From Bacteroidota bacterium (GTDB lineage Bacteria; Bacteroidota; Bacteroidia; Bacteroidales; Prolixibacteraceae), in NCBI GenBank assembly GCA_023251435.1, contig JAHEYU010000014.1, positions 33,525 to 97,524 on the forward strand: 64,000 nt of DNA, read 5' to 3'. Below are positions 47,645-57,244 of this stretch, piece by piece. The position numbers and the translations under genes are program-made. Below the pieces are notes generated by a model, which worked only from the letters and a program-made list of their open reading frames with translations, did no database searches and was not told where the DNA came from. Each line of letters begins with the position of its first letter. The stretch's first letter is position 1.

Positions 47645-49021
47645 ATGATCAACCGCGAATTACTCGAAAAATACAATCATCCGGTTCCCCGGTACACCAG
47701 CTATCCTCCAGCCAATTTCTTTACTGAAGAGTTTGGCCCTGCCGATTATCTAAAAGCCATAGATGACTCGAATCAGTGGAACCCGCAAAACATCTCTATC
47801 TACATTCACATTCCGTTTTGCCTGAAAATGTGTTTTTTCTGCGGATGTAATTCGTACGCATTACGTCAGGCTGAAGTAGTTGAAGCATACCACAAAGCTT
47901 TGATTCAGGAAATTAAGATGATAACTGCGAGATTGGATAAAAACCGTAAGGTTTCGCAAATTCACTATGGAGGTGGAACTCCAAACGCCATTCCGGTTGA
48001 GTACCTTCAGGAAATTAATGAATTGTTGTTTTCAACATTCGAGTTTATTCCCGAACCTGAAATCGCCATTGAAGTCAATCCGGCTTACCTTACTTATGAG
48101 CAGATGACCGGACTAAAGAAAGCAGGATTCAACCGGTTTAGCCTCGGAATTCAGGATTTCAACAATGAAGTGTTGGATGCTGTAAACCGCGACAAATCAG
48201 CTCTTCCGGTAAAAGATATTATTGCTTTTCTGAAACAGGATTCGCCAGGCATGGCTGTAAATCTTGATTTTATATACGGCTTGCCAAAGCAAACAGCCGC
48301 CAACTTCTCGGAAACCATCCTGAAAGCCATCGAGTTGAGACCCGACCGGCTAGTAACTTTCTCGTACGCACACGTGCCTTGGGTGAGCAAAATCCAGAAA
48401 AAACTGGAGAAGGAAGGACTTCCGGCACCCGACGAAAAAATAAAAATGTACGAAGCTGCCTATTCGCTGATGACCAAAAACGGTTACGAAGCTATCGGGA
48501 TGGACCATTATGCCAATGCAGCTGACGAATTAACCGTGGCTCGCCAGAATAAACAATTGCACCGCAATTTTCAGGGCTATTGTACTCGACGCACTACCGG
48601 ACAAGTTTATGCTTTCGGAGTCACAGGTATCAGTCAGTTGGAAGGTGTTTACGCACAAAATACCAAGTCGATTGACGAATACATCGCCAAAATAAATCAG
48701 GGCGAACTAACTACCATCAAAGGTTATACACTATCCAAACAGCAGGTTGTTGTTCGTGAAGTGATTACAGAACTGATGTGTAATGAACAAATCGTTTGGA
48801 GCCATTTGGGCGAAATCCTTGGCATGACTTCCGAAGAAGTAAAAGCCCATACGGTTTACAATCCGGAGCTACTTCGGCAATTTGAAACAGATAGAATTAT
48901 CACTCTGTCCGATGAAAAAATACAAATTACGCCTGATGGTCAATTGTTTATCCGCAATGTAGCTGCTTCGTTCGATCCGCTCATTCAAGCCGGACAAACG
49001 AACTTTTCAAAACCAGTTTAA
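47645..49021 (+). CDS. hemN: Oxygen-independent coproporphyrinogen III oxidase
   Basis: RYTSYPPANFF; IYIHIPFCLKMCFFCGCNSY (CxxxCxxC-type radical SAM); GGGTPNAIP. Confidence 0.95.
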   Translation: MINRELLEKYNHPVPRYTSYPPANFFTEEFGPADYLKAIDDSNQWNPQNISIYIHIPFCLKMCFFCGCNSYALRQAEVVEAYHKALIQEIKMITARLDKNRKVSQIHYGGGTPNAIPVEYLQEINELLFSTFEFIPEPEIAIEVNPAYLTYEQMTGLKKAGFNRFSLGIQDFNNEVLDAVNRDKSALPVKDIIAFLKQDSPGMAVNLDFIYGLPKQTAANFSETILKAIELRPDRLVTFSYAHVPWVSKIQKKLEKEGLPAPDEKIKMYEAAYSLMTKNGYEAIGMDHYANAADELTVARQNKQLHRNFQGYCTRRTTGQVYAFGVTGISQLEGVYAQNTKSIDEYIAKINQGELTTIKGYTLSKQQVVVREVITELMCNEQIVWSHLGEILGMTSEEVKAHTVYNPELLRQFETDRIITLSDEKIQITPDGQLFIRNVAASFDPLIQAGQTNFSKPV

Positions 49022-49072
49022 TCATTTACGATTGACCCATTTACGATTTACAATTTTTCAAACTAAATAATC

Positions 49073-50458
49073 ATGGCCGAATCCCACAAACCCGAAATCG
49101 TAATTATTGGCGCTGGTCTTACTGGCCTCACGATGGGTTTTTACCTCAAAAAAGCAGGTGTAAACTTCAAGATCGTCGATAAATCGGCCAAAACTGGAGG
49201 CGTGATTCAAACAATCAGCGAAAAGGGGTTTGTATATGAAACCGGCCCAAATACAGGTGTTGTTTCAAGTCCTGAAATGGCTGAACTGTTTGAGGACCTG
49301 GCCGGAAAATGTGAACTCGAAATAGCCGATCCGAGCGCAAAACGGCGACTGATCTGGAAAGATAACCAGTGGCATGCACTTCCTTCCGGACTTTGGTCAG
49401 CCATTACGACCCCTCTTTTTACATGGGGCGATAAGTTCAGGATTTTGGGCGAACCCTGGCGCAAAAAAGGAACCGACCCTAACGAGAAATTGGCAGAACT
49501 GGTTAAACGCCGTCTGGGAAGAAGCTTCCTCGATTATGCCATCGATCCGTTTATTTCCGGAATTTACGCCGGAAACCCGAACGAGTTGGTTACCCGATAT
49601 GCACTACCCAAGCTTTGGAAACTGGAGCAAGATTATGGGAGCTTCATTAAAGGTGCCATCAAAAAAGCCAAACTTCCGAAGGACGAGCGCGATAAAAAAG
49701 CGACCAAAGAGGTATTTTCGGCCAAAGGCGGACTGGGCAGATTGATTGATGCGCTCACCGAATCCATTGGTTCTGAAAACATTCTGTTATCGGCTGAAAC
49801 CATGGTAAAACCTATTTCAGGCGGATTTCAACTTCAGATCACAACCCCGGAACAATTGATTTCGGTAGAAACACCGCATTTAATTACTACCTGTGGAGGA
49901 TACGCACTTCCTAAATTATTACCGTTTCTGGATGAGGAGGAAGTTGCACCATTCAATGAACTGAAATATGCTGCCGTCACCCAGGTCCTCCTGGGATTCG
50001 ATAAATGGAAAGGCATATCATTAAAGGCATTTGGCGGATTAGTTCCCGGAAAAGAAAACAAAAATATTCTTGGTGTGTTATTTACCTCGTCGTTCTTTGA
50101 AGGCCGCGCCCCAAAAGGAGGAGCACTACTTTCGGTTTTTATGGGAGGCACCAAACGCCCTGATATAGCCGAGATGGACAATTATGAGATTGAGTCGCTG
50201 ATAAACAAGGATCTTCCCCGAATGATGAGCAACCGGTCGTTAAATCCAGACATGCTCCGCATTCTGCGCTACCCGAAAGCGATTCCGCAATACACCGAAA
50301 GTAGTGGAAAACGCTTTGACATGATTGAACTGCTTCAGCAAAAATACCCCGGACTGATTTTGGCCGGAAATATTCGCGATGGCATTGGGATGTCCGACCG
50401 GGTGAAACAGGGGCGCACGATTGCCGAAGAGCTGATTGGGAAAATTCAGAGTCATTAA
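49073..50458 (+). CDS. hemG: Protoporphyrinogen oxidase (HemY-type, FAD)
   Basis: IVIIGAGLTGLTMGFYLKKAGVNFKIVDKSAKTGGVIQT; AKGGLGRLIDAL; C-terminal LILAGNIRDGIGMSDRVKQGRTIAEEL. Confidence 0.92.
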   Translation: MAESHKPEIVIIGAGLTGLTMGFYLKKAGVNFKIVDKSAKTGGVIQTISEKGFVYETGPNTGVVSSPEMAELFEDLAGKCELEIADPSAKRRLIWKDNQWHALPSGLWSAITTPLFTWGDKFRILGEPWRKKGTDPNEKLAELVKRRLGRSFLDYAIDPFISGIYAGNPNELVTRYALPKLWKLEQDYGSFIKGAIKKAKLPKDERDKKATKEVFSAKGGLGRLIDALTESIGSENILLSAETMVKPISGGFQLQITTPEQLISVETPHLITTCGGYALPKLLPFLDEEEVAPFNELKYAAVTQVLLGFDKWKGISLKAFGGLVPGKENKNILGVLFTSSFFEGRAPKGGALLSVFMGGTKRPDIAEMDNYEIESLINKDLPRMMSNRSLNPDMLRILRYPKAIPQYTESSGKRFDMIELLQQKYPGLILAGNIRDGIGMSDRVKQGRTIAEELIGKIQSH

Positions 50459-50461
50459 ATT

Positions 50462-50549
50462 GTCATTTGTGGTTATTAATTGACATTCAATTGTTACCTC
50501 GGGCTACTAATAACAATTGAATGACGCGCAGCTAATGACAACAAATGAC
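50462..50549. repeat. Long imperfect inverted repeat upstream of hemF
   Basis: GTCATTTGT/ACAAATGAC (50462-50470/50541-50549) outer arms and CATTCAATTGTTA/TAACAATTGAATG (50484-50496/50511-50523) inner arms. Confidence 0.7.
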
Positions 50550-50575
50550 CAGATAATAACCAAAACACCACAACT

Positions 50576-51463
50576 GTGAACGTATCGAAAACTGCCGCTA
50601 TTTACAAAAACATTCAAAAAACAATTTGCCGCACACTGGAAGAAGCCGATGGAACCGGCAAATTCACTGAAGACGCTTGGGAAAAAGAGATAGGCTCGGG
50701 CCTTACCTGTGTGATGCAAAACGGCTCAATCATCGAAAAAGCCGGTGTTAATTTTTCGCATGTCCGGGGCAGTTTTAACGAAAACATGGCCAAACTATTG
50801 GGAGAGAATGCAAGTTCATTTGCAGCAACAGGTATTTCGTCCATTCTTCACTCCGGAAATCCATTTGTACCAACCATTCACATGAACGTACGGCATTTCA
50901 GCCTCGACAACGGTTCTTCGTGGTTTGGTGGCGGAATCGACCTCACTCCAACTTACATTAATCTGGAAGAAGCACGCTGGTTTCATCAAATCCTGAAAGA
51001 CATTTGCGACAAATACGATACGTCATTTTATCCGGAATGGAAAACCTGGGCTGATGACTATTTCTACCTCGCCCACCGGCACGAAACCCGCGGTATTGGT
51101 GGAATTTTCTTCGACCGCATTCAAACTGCCAATGAAGCTGATTTGGAGAAAATGCTAAATCTGACCTGCGATTTGTTAAGAATTTACCCGGTTATTTACA
51201 GCCAATTGATGAAAAATAACGGACATCAGCCGTTTACTGAAGCTCAGAAAAGATGGCAGAAAATTCGTCGTGGTCGTTACGTGGAGTTCAACCTGATACA
51301 CGACCGCGGCACCAAATTTGGATTGGAATCCGACGGCAACATCGAATCCATTCTGGTTAGTTTACCTGCTGAAGTGGAATGGGTGTATCAATACCAACCA
51401 GAAACCGGAAGCCCCGAAGCACAAACTCAGGAGCTGCTAAAAAAGGGGATCGAGTGGGTGTAA
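50576..51463 (+). CDS. hemF: Oxygen-dependent coproporphyrinogen oxidase (GTG start)
   Basis: PTIHMNVRHFSLDNGSSWFGGGIDLTPTY; RGIGGIFFDRIQ; RGRYVEFNLIHDRGTKFGLES. Confidence 0.95.
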   Translation: MNVSKTAAIYKNIQKTICRTLEEADGTGKFTEDAWEKEIGSGLTCVMQNGSIIEKAGVNFSHVRGSFNENMAKLLGENASSFAATGISSILHSGNPFVPTIHMNVRHFSLDNGSSWFGGGIDLTPTYINLEEARWFHQILKDICDKYDTSFYPEWKTWADDYFYLAHRHETRGIGGIFFDRIQTANEADLEKMLNLTCDLLRIYPVIYSQLMKNNGHQPFTEAQKRWQKIRRGRYVEFNLIHDRGTKFGLESDGNIESILVSLPAEVEWVYQYQPETGSPEAQTQELLKKGIEWV

Positions 51464-51535
51464 AAAGGTTGATAAGCATAATTTCTATCAAATAAGTTGT
51501 ATCTTCGGAAATTCTAATTTTCGAAGAGCAACACC

Positions 51536-54247
51536 ATGAACCTAACCCAGATAGAAGCCAACCTTCAGCAAATCATCAGCAATTTCAATAAAGACACTTT
51601 CATTTACGATCTACTTTTAGCTTATGGTCAGCCCAAAGCATCGATTACCCGGTTACAACAGGGCGGATTAAATCTTTCGAAAGCAGAAGGTGAAATTGCA
51701 TGGAAAAAGAAACTGTTTTTCAAGGCCGTTGAAAATGAAGATTTGCACGCACTGATTGACACCGTTAAAACTGAAGGAAAATCTTTAAAACACGATCCCC
51801 GGTTTATTGTGGTTACCGATTTTGAAACGCTGTTGGCCATCGACTGCAAGACTTCTGATAGCTTAGATATTCCAATCCTTGAAATTGCCCGGCATTTCGA
51901 TTTCTTTTTGCCTTTGGCCGGAATGGAAAAAGCCCAACAGCAATTCGAGAATCCGGCAGATGTGAAAGCCGCCGAACGAATGGCTAAGTTGTACGATGAA
52001 ATAAAAAAAGACAACCCGACCGACACCCCCGAAAAAGTACACAACCTGAATGTATTCCTTTCACGCCTGTTGTTTTGCTTTTTTGCTGAAGATACCGGCA
52101 TCTTTGAAAAAAGCCAGTTTACCCACGCCATCAGTAGCCACACGCAGCAGGACGGCAGCGATTTACAGCAATATCTGGATAAATTGTTCGATGTGCTGAA
52201 TACGGATCGCCGTGGTGGTGGTGCGGAATTACCTGCCTATCTCGATGCCTTCCCCTATGTGAATGGTGGTTTGTTCAGAACCCAACATCAGGCGCCGGTT
52301 TTTACGCGCCGGAGCCGCCAAGTGGCGATTGAAAGCGGCGAATTGCAATGGAAAGATATTAATCCCGATATTTTCGGATCCATGATTCAGGCCGTTATTA
52401 CGCCCGAACATCGTGGAGGTTTGGGAATGCACTATACGAGTGTACCCAACATTATGAAAGTAATTGAACCACTTTTTCTGAACGATTTATACGAAGAATT
52501 TGAAGCAGCAAAAGGCAACATTAAAAAGCTGAATACTTTGTTGCAACGCATTTGGAAAATCAAGTTGTTCGACCCGGCTTGTGGAAGCGGAAACTTCCTG
52601 ATTATTGCCTACAAAGAATTGCGCCGTTTGGAAATGAAGATTTTTAAAGAAATCGACCTCGCCAATAAATTCCATTCCAACCAGTTTTCTGGCATTTCGC
52701 TGGCCAATTTCTACGGAATTGAGCTCGACGACTTTGCACACGAAGTGGCCACACTTTCGCTTTGGTTGGCCGAACACCAAATGAACCGCGAGTTCTTTGC
52801 CGCCTTTGGCCGCACCAAACCAGCTTTGCCATTGAAAGAAACCGGAAACATTGTACATGGTAACGCCTGCCGTGTTGATTGGGAACAGGTTTGCCCACAG
52901 AAAGAGGGTGATGAGATTTATATCATGGGGAATCCACCGTATTTAGGTGCACACTTACAAACAAAACAACAACGGGCAGAAATATCGAAAATTTTTAATG
53001 GAATTAGCGGATGTGGCAAGCTTGATTATATTACGGGTTGGTTTAAACTTTGTGCTAACTTTATTAGAAACTCAACTCATCAAGGAGCATTCGTTTCTAC
53101 TAACTCGATTGTGCAAGGTGAGCAAGTTGGGATTCTTTGGCCGCAAATTTTTGACTTGAATATCCAGTTTTCATTTGCACATACATCTTTCTTATGGTCC
53201 AATAGTGCAAAAGGCAAAGCAGCTGTATATTGTGTCATAATAGGGCTCAGAAGAACCAATAACTCAAAAGCTTTTTTGTTTTCAAATGACCGTAAAATTC
53301 AGGTAAACAATATTAGCCCTTATTTAACTGACAATAATAATTTAATCATTGATAGTAGGAGCAATTCAATATCCAATCTTCCCAAAATGGTTAGAGGTAA
53401 TAGTCCATTTGATGGAGGTAATCTTATTCTTTCTCATAAAGAAAAGGAGGAATTAATCATACAAGTAAATGAGTCAAAACCTTTAATTAAAAGACTTCTT
53501 GGAGCTGCTGAATTAATGCAAAGTGATTATAGGTGGTGTCTTTGGCTAAAAGATTCCGATCAGAACATAATGAATAATGCCATTATAAGTAAAAGAATCA
53601 CAAATACAAAAGAAATGAGATTAGCGAGCAGTGATAAAGGAACTAGAGATTTGGCAAAGCGATCACATCAATTTCGTGATTTGAATGAAACTAAAAATTG
53701 CTCTGTAATAATTCCTAGAGTTGGCTCCTCCAGAAGAGAGTATTTGCCTTGTGGATATGCAAATGAAGATTTCATAATTGTTGATTCTGCACAAGTATTA
53801 TATGACTCAAAACCCTTTATGTTTGGTATTTTATCATCAAAAATTCATTTAGTTTGGGTTAGATCAGTTTCTGGCTATTTAAAAATGGATTTTAGATATT
53901 CATCTCAACTTAGTTATAACACCTTTCCATTTCCACCCATTTCCGAATCTCAAAAGCAGGAACTTGAAAACCATGTTTACCGCATTTTGGAAGAACGCGA
54001 AAAGCACAGCGAAAAAACCTTAGCACAACTTTACGACCCAGATAAAATGCCTGCCGGTTTACGCGAAGCCCACCGCCAAAACGATTTGGCTGTAGAGCGT
54101 TGTTACCGCAGCCGCCCTTTCGAAAGCGACGAAGAACGCCTGGAATACCTGTTTAAACAGTATGAGCAAATGATTGAGGAAGAAAAAAACCGAGGAACAT
54201 TATTTGCCGGAGAACCCAAAACCAAAAAGAAAAGAAAAAAAGATTAG
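51536..54247 (+). CDS. MmeI-like class I SAM-dependent DNA (N6-adenine) methyltransferase
   Basis: LFDPACGSGNFLIIAYKELRRLE (motif I); IYIMGNPPYLGAHLQ (NPPY, motif IV); MmeI-type N-terminal and TRD regions; no clear D-ExK nuclease motif seen at the N-terminus. Confidence 0.85.
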   Translation: MNLTQIEANLQQIISNFNKDTFIYDLLLAYGQPKASITRLQQGGLNLSKAEGEIAWKKKLFFKAVENEDLHALIDTVKTEGKSLKHDPRFIVVTDFETLLAIDCKTSDSLDIPILEIARHFDFFLPLAGMEKAQQQFENPADVKAAERMAKLYDEIKKDNPTDTPEKVHNLNVFLSRLLFCFFAEDTGIFEKSQFTHAISSHTQQDGSDLQQYLDKLFDVLNTDRRGGGAELPAYLDAFPYVNGGLFRTQHQAPVFTRRSRQVAIESGELQWKDINPDIFGSMIQAVITPEHRGGLGMHYTSVPNIMKVIEPLFLNDLYEEFEAAKGNIKKLNTLLQRIWKIKLFDPACGSGNFLIIAYKELRRLEMKIFKEIDLANKFHSNQFSGISLANFYGIELDDFAHEVATLSLWLAEHQMNREFFAAFGRTKPALPLKETGNIVHGNACRVDWEQVCPQKEGDEIYIMGNPPYLGAHLQTKQQRAEISKIFNGISGCGKLDYITGWFKLCANFIRNSTHQGAFVSTNSIVQGEQVGILWPQIFDLNIQFSFAHTSFLWSNSAKGKAAVYCVIIGLRRTNNSKAFLFSNDRKIQVNNISPYLTDNNNLIIDSRSNSISNLPKMVRGNSPFDGGNLILSHKEKEELIIQVNESKPLIKRLLGAAELMQSDYRWCLWLKDSDQNIMNNAIISKRITNTKEMRLASSDKGTRDLAKRSHQFRDLNETKNCSVIIPRVGSSRREYLPCGYANEDFIIVDSAQVLYDSKPFMFGILSSKIHLVWVRSVSGYLKMDFRYSSQLSYNTFPFPPISESQKQELENHVYRILEEREKHSEKTLAQLYDPDKMPAGLREAHRQNDLAVERCYRSRPFESDEERLEYLFKQYEQMIEEEKNRGTLFAGEPKTKKKRKKD

Positions 54248-54251
54248 CATC

Positions 54252-55259
54252 ATGGAACAAGAAAACAACTCTCGTAACATCATTATTTACAATACTCCTG
54301 ATGGCAAAGCTTCAGTTTCACTTTTTGCCAAAGATGGTAGGATATGGATGAATCAAAACCAGATCGCCGAACTTTTTGACACCTCGGTTCCAAATATCAG
54401 TATGCACATCTCCAACATACTGAAAGAAGGAGAATTAGCGCAAGATTCAGTTATTAAGAATTACTTAACAACTGCCGCTGATGGGAAAGATTACAATGTA
54501 ACTTTTTATTCTCTCGACATGATTTTGGCTATTGGTTTTCGGGTAAGAAGCAACCGGGGTACTCAATTCAGGATATGGGCAAACCGAAACCTGAAAGAGT
54601 ACATGATCAAAGGTTTTGTGATGGACGATGAGCGGTTGAAAAATCCAGATGGCCGCCCCGATTATTTCGATGAGTTGTTGGAACGCATACGCGATATACG
54701 AGCCTCCGAAAAAAGATTCTACCAAAAAGTGCGCGACCTGTTTTCGCTTAGCAGCGACTACGACAGCTCCGATAAAGCCACACAAATGTTTTTTGCCGAA
54801 ACTCAAAATAAATTGCTTTATGCAGTTACTGGTAAAACTGCAGCCGAAATCATCGTTTCGCGAGCGAATGCAAATGAACAGAACATGGCGTTAACATCAT
54901 GGAAAGGCTCCATTGTTCGCAAGCAAGATATCTTTATTGCCAAAAACTACCTTTCAGCTGATGAAATTGACACACTAAATCGTCTGGTTGTAATCTTTTT
55001 GGAAAGTGCAGAATTACGGGCTAAAAACCGGATGGATATCCCTATGTCGTTCTGGAAAGCAAATGTGGACCGTATTCTTGAATCTAATGACCAAAAAATT
55101 CTTAATGGATTGGGAGCGATTAGCAATTCCCAAATGGAACAGAAGGTTACTGAGATTTATACCCTGTTCGAAGCCAAACGAAAGGAATTTGAATCCATCG
55201 AAGCCGATCGGCAGGATTTGGAAGATTTAGAAAAACAAGTGAAAAATAGAGAAAAATAG
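54252..55259 (+). CDS. RhuM-family protein
   Basis: IWMNQNQIAELFDTSVPNISMHISNILKEGEL...VIKNYLTTAADGKDYNVTFYSLDMILAIGFRVRSNRGTQFRIWANRNLKEYMIKGF; ATG 54252 follows the MTase stop. Confidence 0.88.
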   Translation: MEQENNSRNIIIYNTPDGKASVSLFAKDGRIWMNQNQIAELFDTSVPNISMHISNILKEGELAQDSVIKNYLTTAADGKDYNVTFYSLDMILAIGFRVRSNRGTQFRIWANRNLKEYMIKGFVMDDERLKNPDGRPDYFDELLERIRDIRASEKRFYQKVRDLFSLSSDYDSSDKATQMFFAETQNKLLYAVTGKTAAEIIVSRANANEQNMALTSWKGSIVRKQDIFIAKNYLSADEIDTLNRLVVIFLESAELRAKNRMDIPMSFWKANVDRILESNDQKILNGLGAISNSQMEQKVTEIYTLFEAKRKEFESIEADRQDLEDLEKQVKNREK

Positions 55260-55266
55260 AGAAAAA

Positions 55267-55291
55267 GCAATATGCAAAAAATGCATATTGC
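55267..55291. promoter_or_regulatory. Hairpin between RhuM and helicase genes
   Basis: GCAATATGCA-AAAAA-TGCATATTGC perfect 10-bp stem followed by an A-run on + strand. Confidence 0.6.
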
Positions 55292-55309
55292 AAAAAAAAT
55301 CAAATAACC

Positions 55310-57244
55310 ATGCCCGATTTAGTTCATGTAACCTACGCCCAAACCGGGCAAAGCTCAAAAATCAATCCGTTGGGAATGCGCGAAATGCAGGAAAAAGCTT
55401 ATCATGCCCGCGATGCTCAATACCTTCTGTTGAAAGCTCCGCCAGCTTCAGGAAAATCAAGAGCATTGATGTTTATTGCTTTAGACAAACTGGTGCATCA
55501 GGGTTTGAAAAAAGTAATTGTTGCCGTTCCTGAAAAATCAATTGGTGGTTCATTTGCTAAAACCAATTTAAAAGACTTCGGTTTTTTTGCCGATTGGGTG
55601 CCAAACGATCATTACAATCTTTGCACTCCGGGCATGGATGGAAGTAAAAGCAAAGTTCAGGCATTTAAAAATTTCCTTTCCAATGGCGAATCAATTTTGA
55701 TTTGTACCCATGCCACGCTTCGCTTTGCTTATGAAGAACTGGAGGATTCCAGTTTCAACAATATTCTTTTGGCAATAGACGAATTTCACCATGTTTCAGC
55801 CGATGGCGACAGTCGTTTGGGTGAGTTGTTGCGCTCAATCATGGCAAAGTCAAGCGCGCATATCGTTGCAATGACAGGTTCATACTTTCGTGGCGACAGC
55901 GTTCCCGTTCTTTTGCCCGATGACGAAGCCCGTTTCACCAAAGTAACATACAACTATTATGAGCAGCTAAACGGTTACACCTATTTAAAATCATTGGGTA
56001 TTGGCTATCATTTTTATCAGGGCAGATACACTTCGGCCATTCTCGAAATTTTAGACACCGATAAAAAAACAATACTTCATATACCCAACGTAAATTCTGG
56101 CGAATCAACAAAAGATAAATATCAGGAAGTTGACACCATTTTAGATTCAATTGGTGATGTCACCAGTGTTGATTCAGAAACCGGCGTTATTATTGTAAAA
56201 CGTCATTCGGATGGCAAATTATTGAAAGTTGCAGATTTAGTGAATGACACTCTGAAAGACCGGGATAAAATTCAAAGCTATCTGCGCGAAATTAAGTCTG
56301 TTGATGCTATAGACCTGATTATTGCATTAAATACGGCAAAAGAAGGTTTTGACTGGCCATTTTGCGAACACGCCTTAACGGTTGGTTATCGTGGCTCATT
56401 AACGGAAATCATTCAAATTATTGGTCGTTGTACCCGCGACAGCAATAACAAAACACATGCGCAATTTACCAATCTGATTGCCCAACCCGATGCTGCCGAC
56501 GATTTGGTAAAACTATCGGTAAATAACATGTTAAAAGCTATCACAGCCTCATTACTGATGGAACAGGTATTAGCGCCTAATTTCAAATTCAAAACCAAAC
56601 TATCAGACGATGATAAAGCAGAACCAGGCGAAATAAAAATAAGAGGTTTTAAAATGCCTTCATCCAAACGGGTAAAAGACATCATTGAATCTGACCTGAA
56701 CGATTTAAAAGCCACTATTCTTCAGGATGATACCATGCTGAAAGCAATGCCAGGGAATGTCGATCCTGAAGTAATAAACAAAATACTAATCCCAAAAATC
56801 ATCCAGATTAAATATCCTGATTTGTCGGATACCGAAGTGGAAGAAATCCGCCAGCATGTTGTTCTGGATTCAGTTGTAAAATACGGAGAAATCAAGGAGA
56901 TTGGCGATAAAAGGTTTATCCGTATGGCCGATCAGTTTATAAATATCGACGATCTGCACATTGATTTGATCGACCGTATAAATCCATTCCAGAAAGCATT
57001 CGAAATTTTATCGAAGTCGGTAACTACCAAAGTTTTAAAAGTGATTCAGGATGTTATTGAGGCGACCAGAATACAAATGACTTTGGAAGAAGCTTTGTTG
57101 CTTTGGCCGAAAATAAACGACTTTGTAAAAACATTCAGGAAAGAACCGAGCCTGCATTCAAACGACCCGTTGGAAAGACGAATGGCAGAAGGTATTATTT
57201 TTTTGAAGGAACAAAAACGGAAAGCACAAAATGGACAAGGATAA
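55310..57244 (+). CDS. DEAD/DEAH-type SF2 helicase
   Basis: LLLKAPPASGKSRALMFIAL (Walker A); ILLAIDEFHHV (DExH); IVAMTGSYFRGD; EIIQIIGRCTRDSNN (motif VI). Confidence 0.85.
   Translation: MPDLVHVTYAQTGQSSKINPLGMREMQEKAYHARDAQYLLLKAPPASGKSRALMFIALDKLVHQGLKKVIVAVPEKSIGGSFAKTNLKDFGFFADWVPNDHYNLCTPGMDGSKSKVQAFKNFLSNGESILICTHATLRFAYEELEDSSFNNILLAIDEFHHVSADGDSRLGELLRSIMAKSSAHIVAMTGSYFRGDSVPVLLPDDEARFTKVTYNYYEQLNGYTYLKSLGIGYHFYQGRYTSAILEILDTDKKTILHIPNVNSGESTKDKYQEVDTILDSIGDVTSVDSETGVIIVKRHSDGKLLKVADLVNDTLKDRDKIQSYLREIKSVDAIDLIIALNTAKEGFDWPFCEHALTVGYRGSLTEIIQIIGRCTRDSNNKTHAQFTNLIAQPDAADDLVKLSVNNMLKAITASLLMEQVLAPNFKFKTKLSDDDKAEPGEIKIRGFKMPSSKRVKDIIESDLNDLKATILQDDTMLKAMPGNVDPEVINKILIPKIIQIKYPDLSDTEVEEIRQHVVLDSVVKYGEIKEIGDKRFIRMADQFINIDDLHIDLIDRINPFQKAFEILSKSVTTKVLKVIQDVIEATRIQMTLEEALLLWPKINDFVKTFRKEPSLHSNDPLERRMAEGIIFLKEQKRKAQNGQG

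Noticed and set aside
55288-55533. 81-aa ORF overlapping the helicase start
   Set aside because: Out-of-frame with the helicase, whose motifs are clear.
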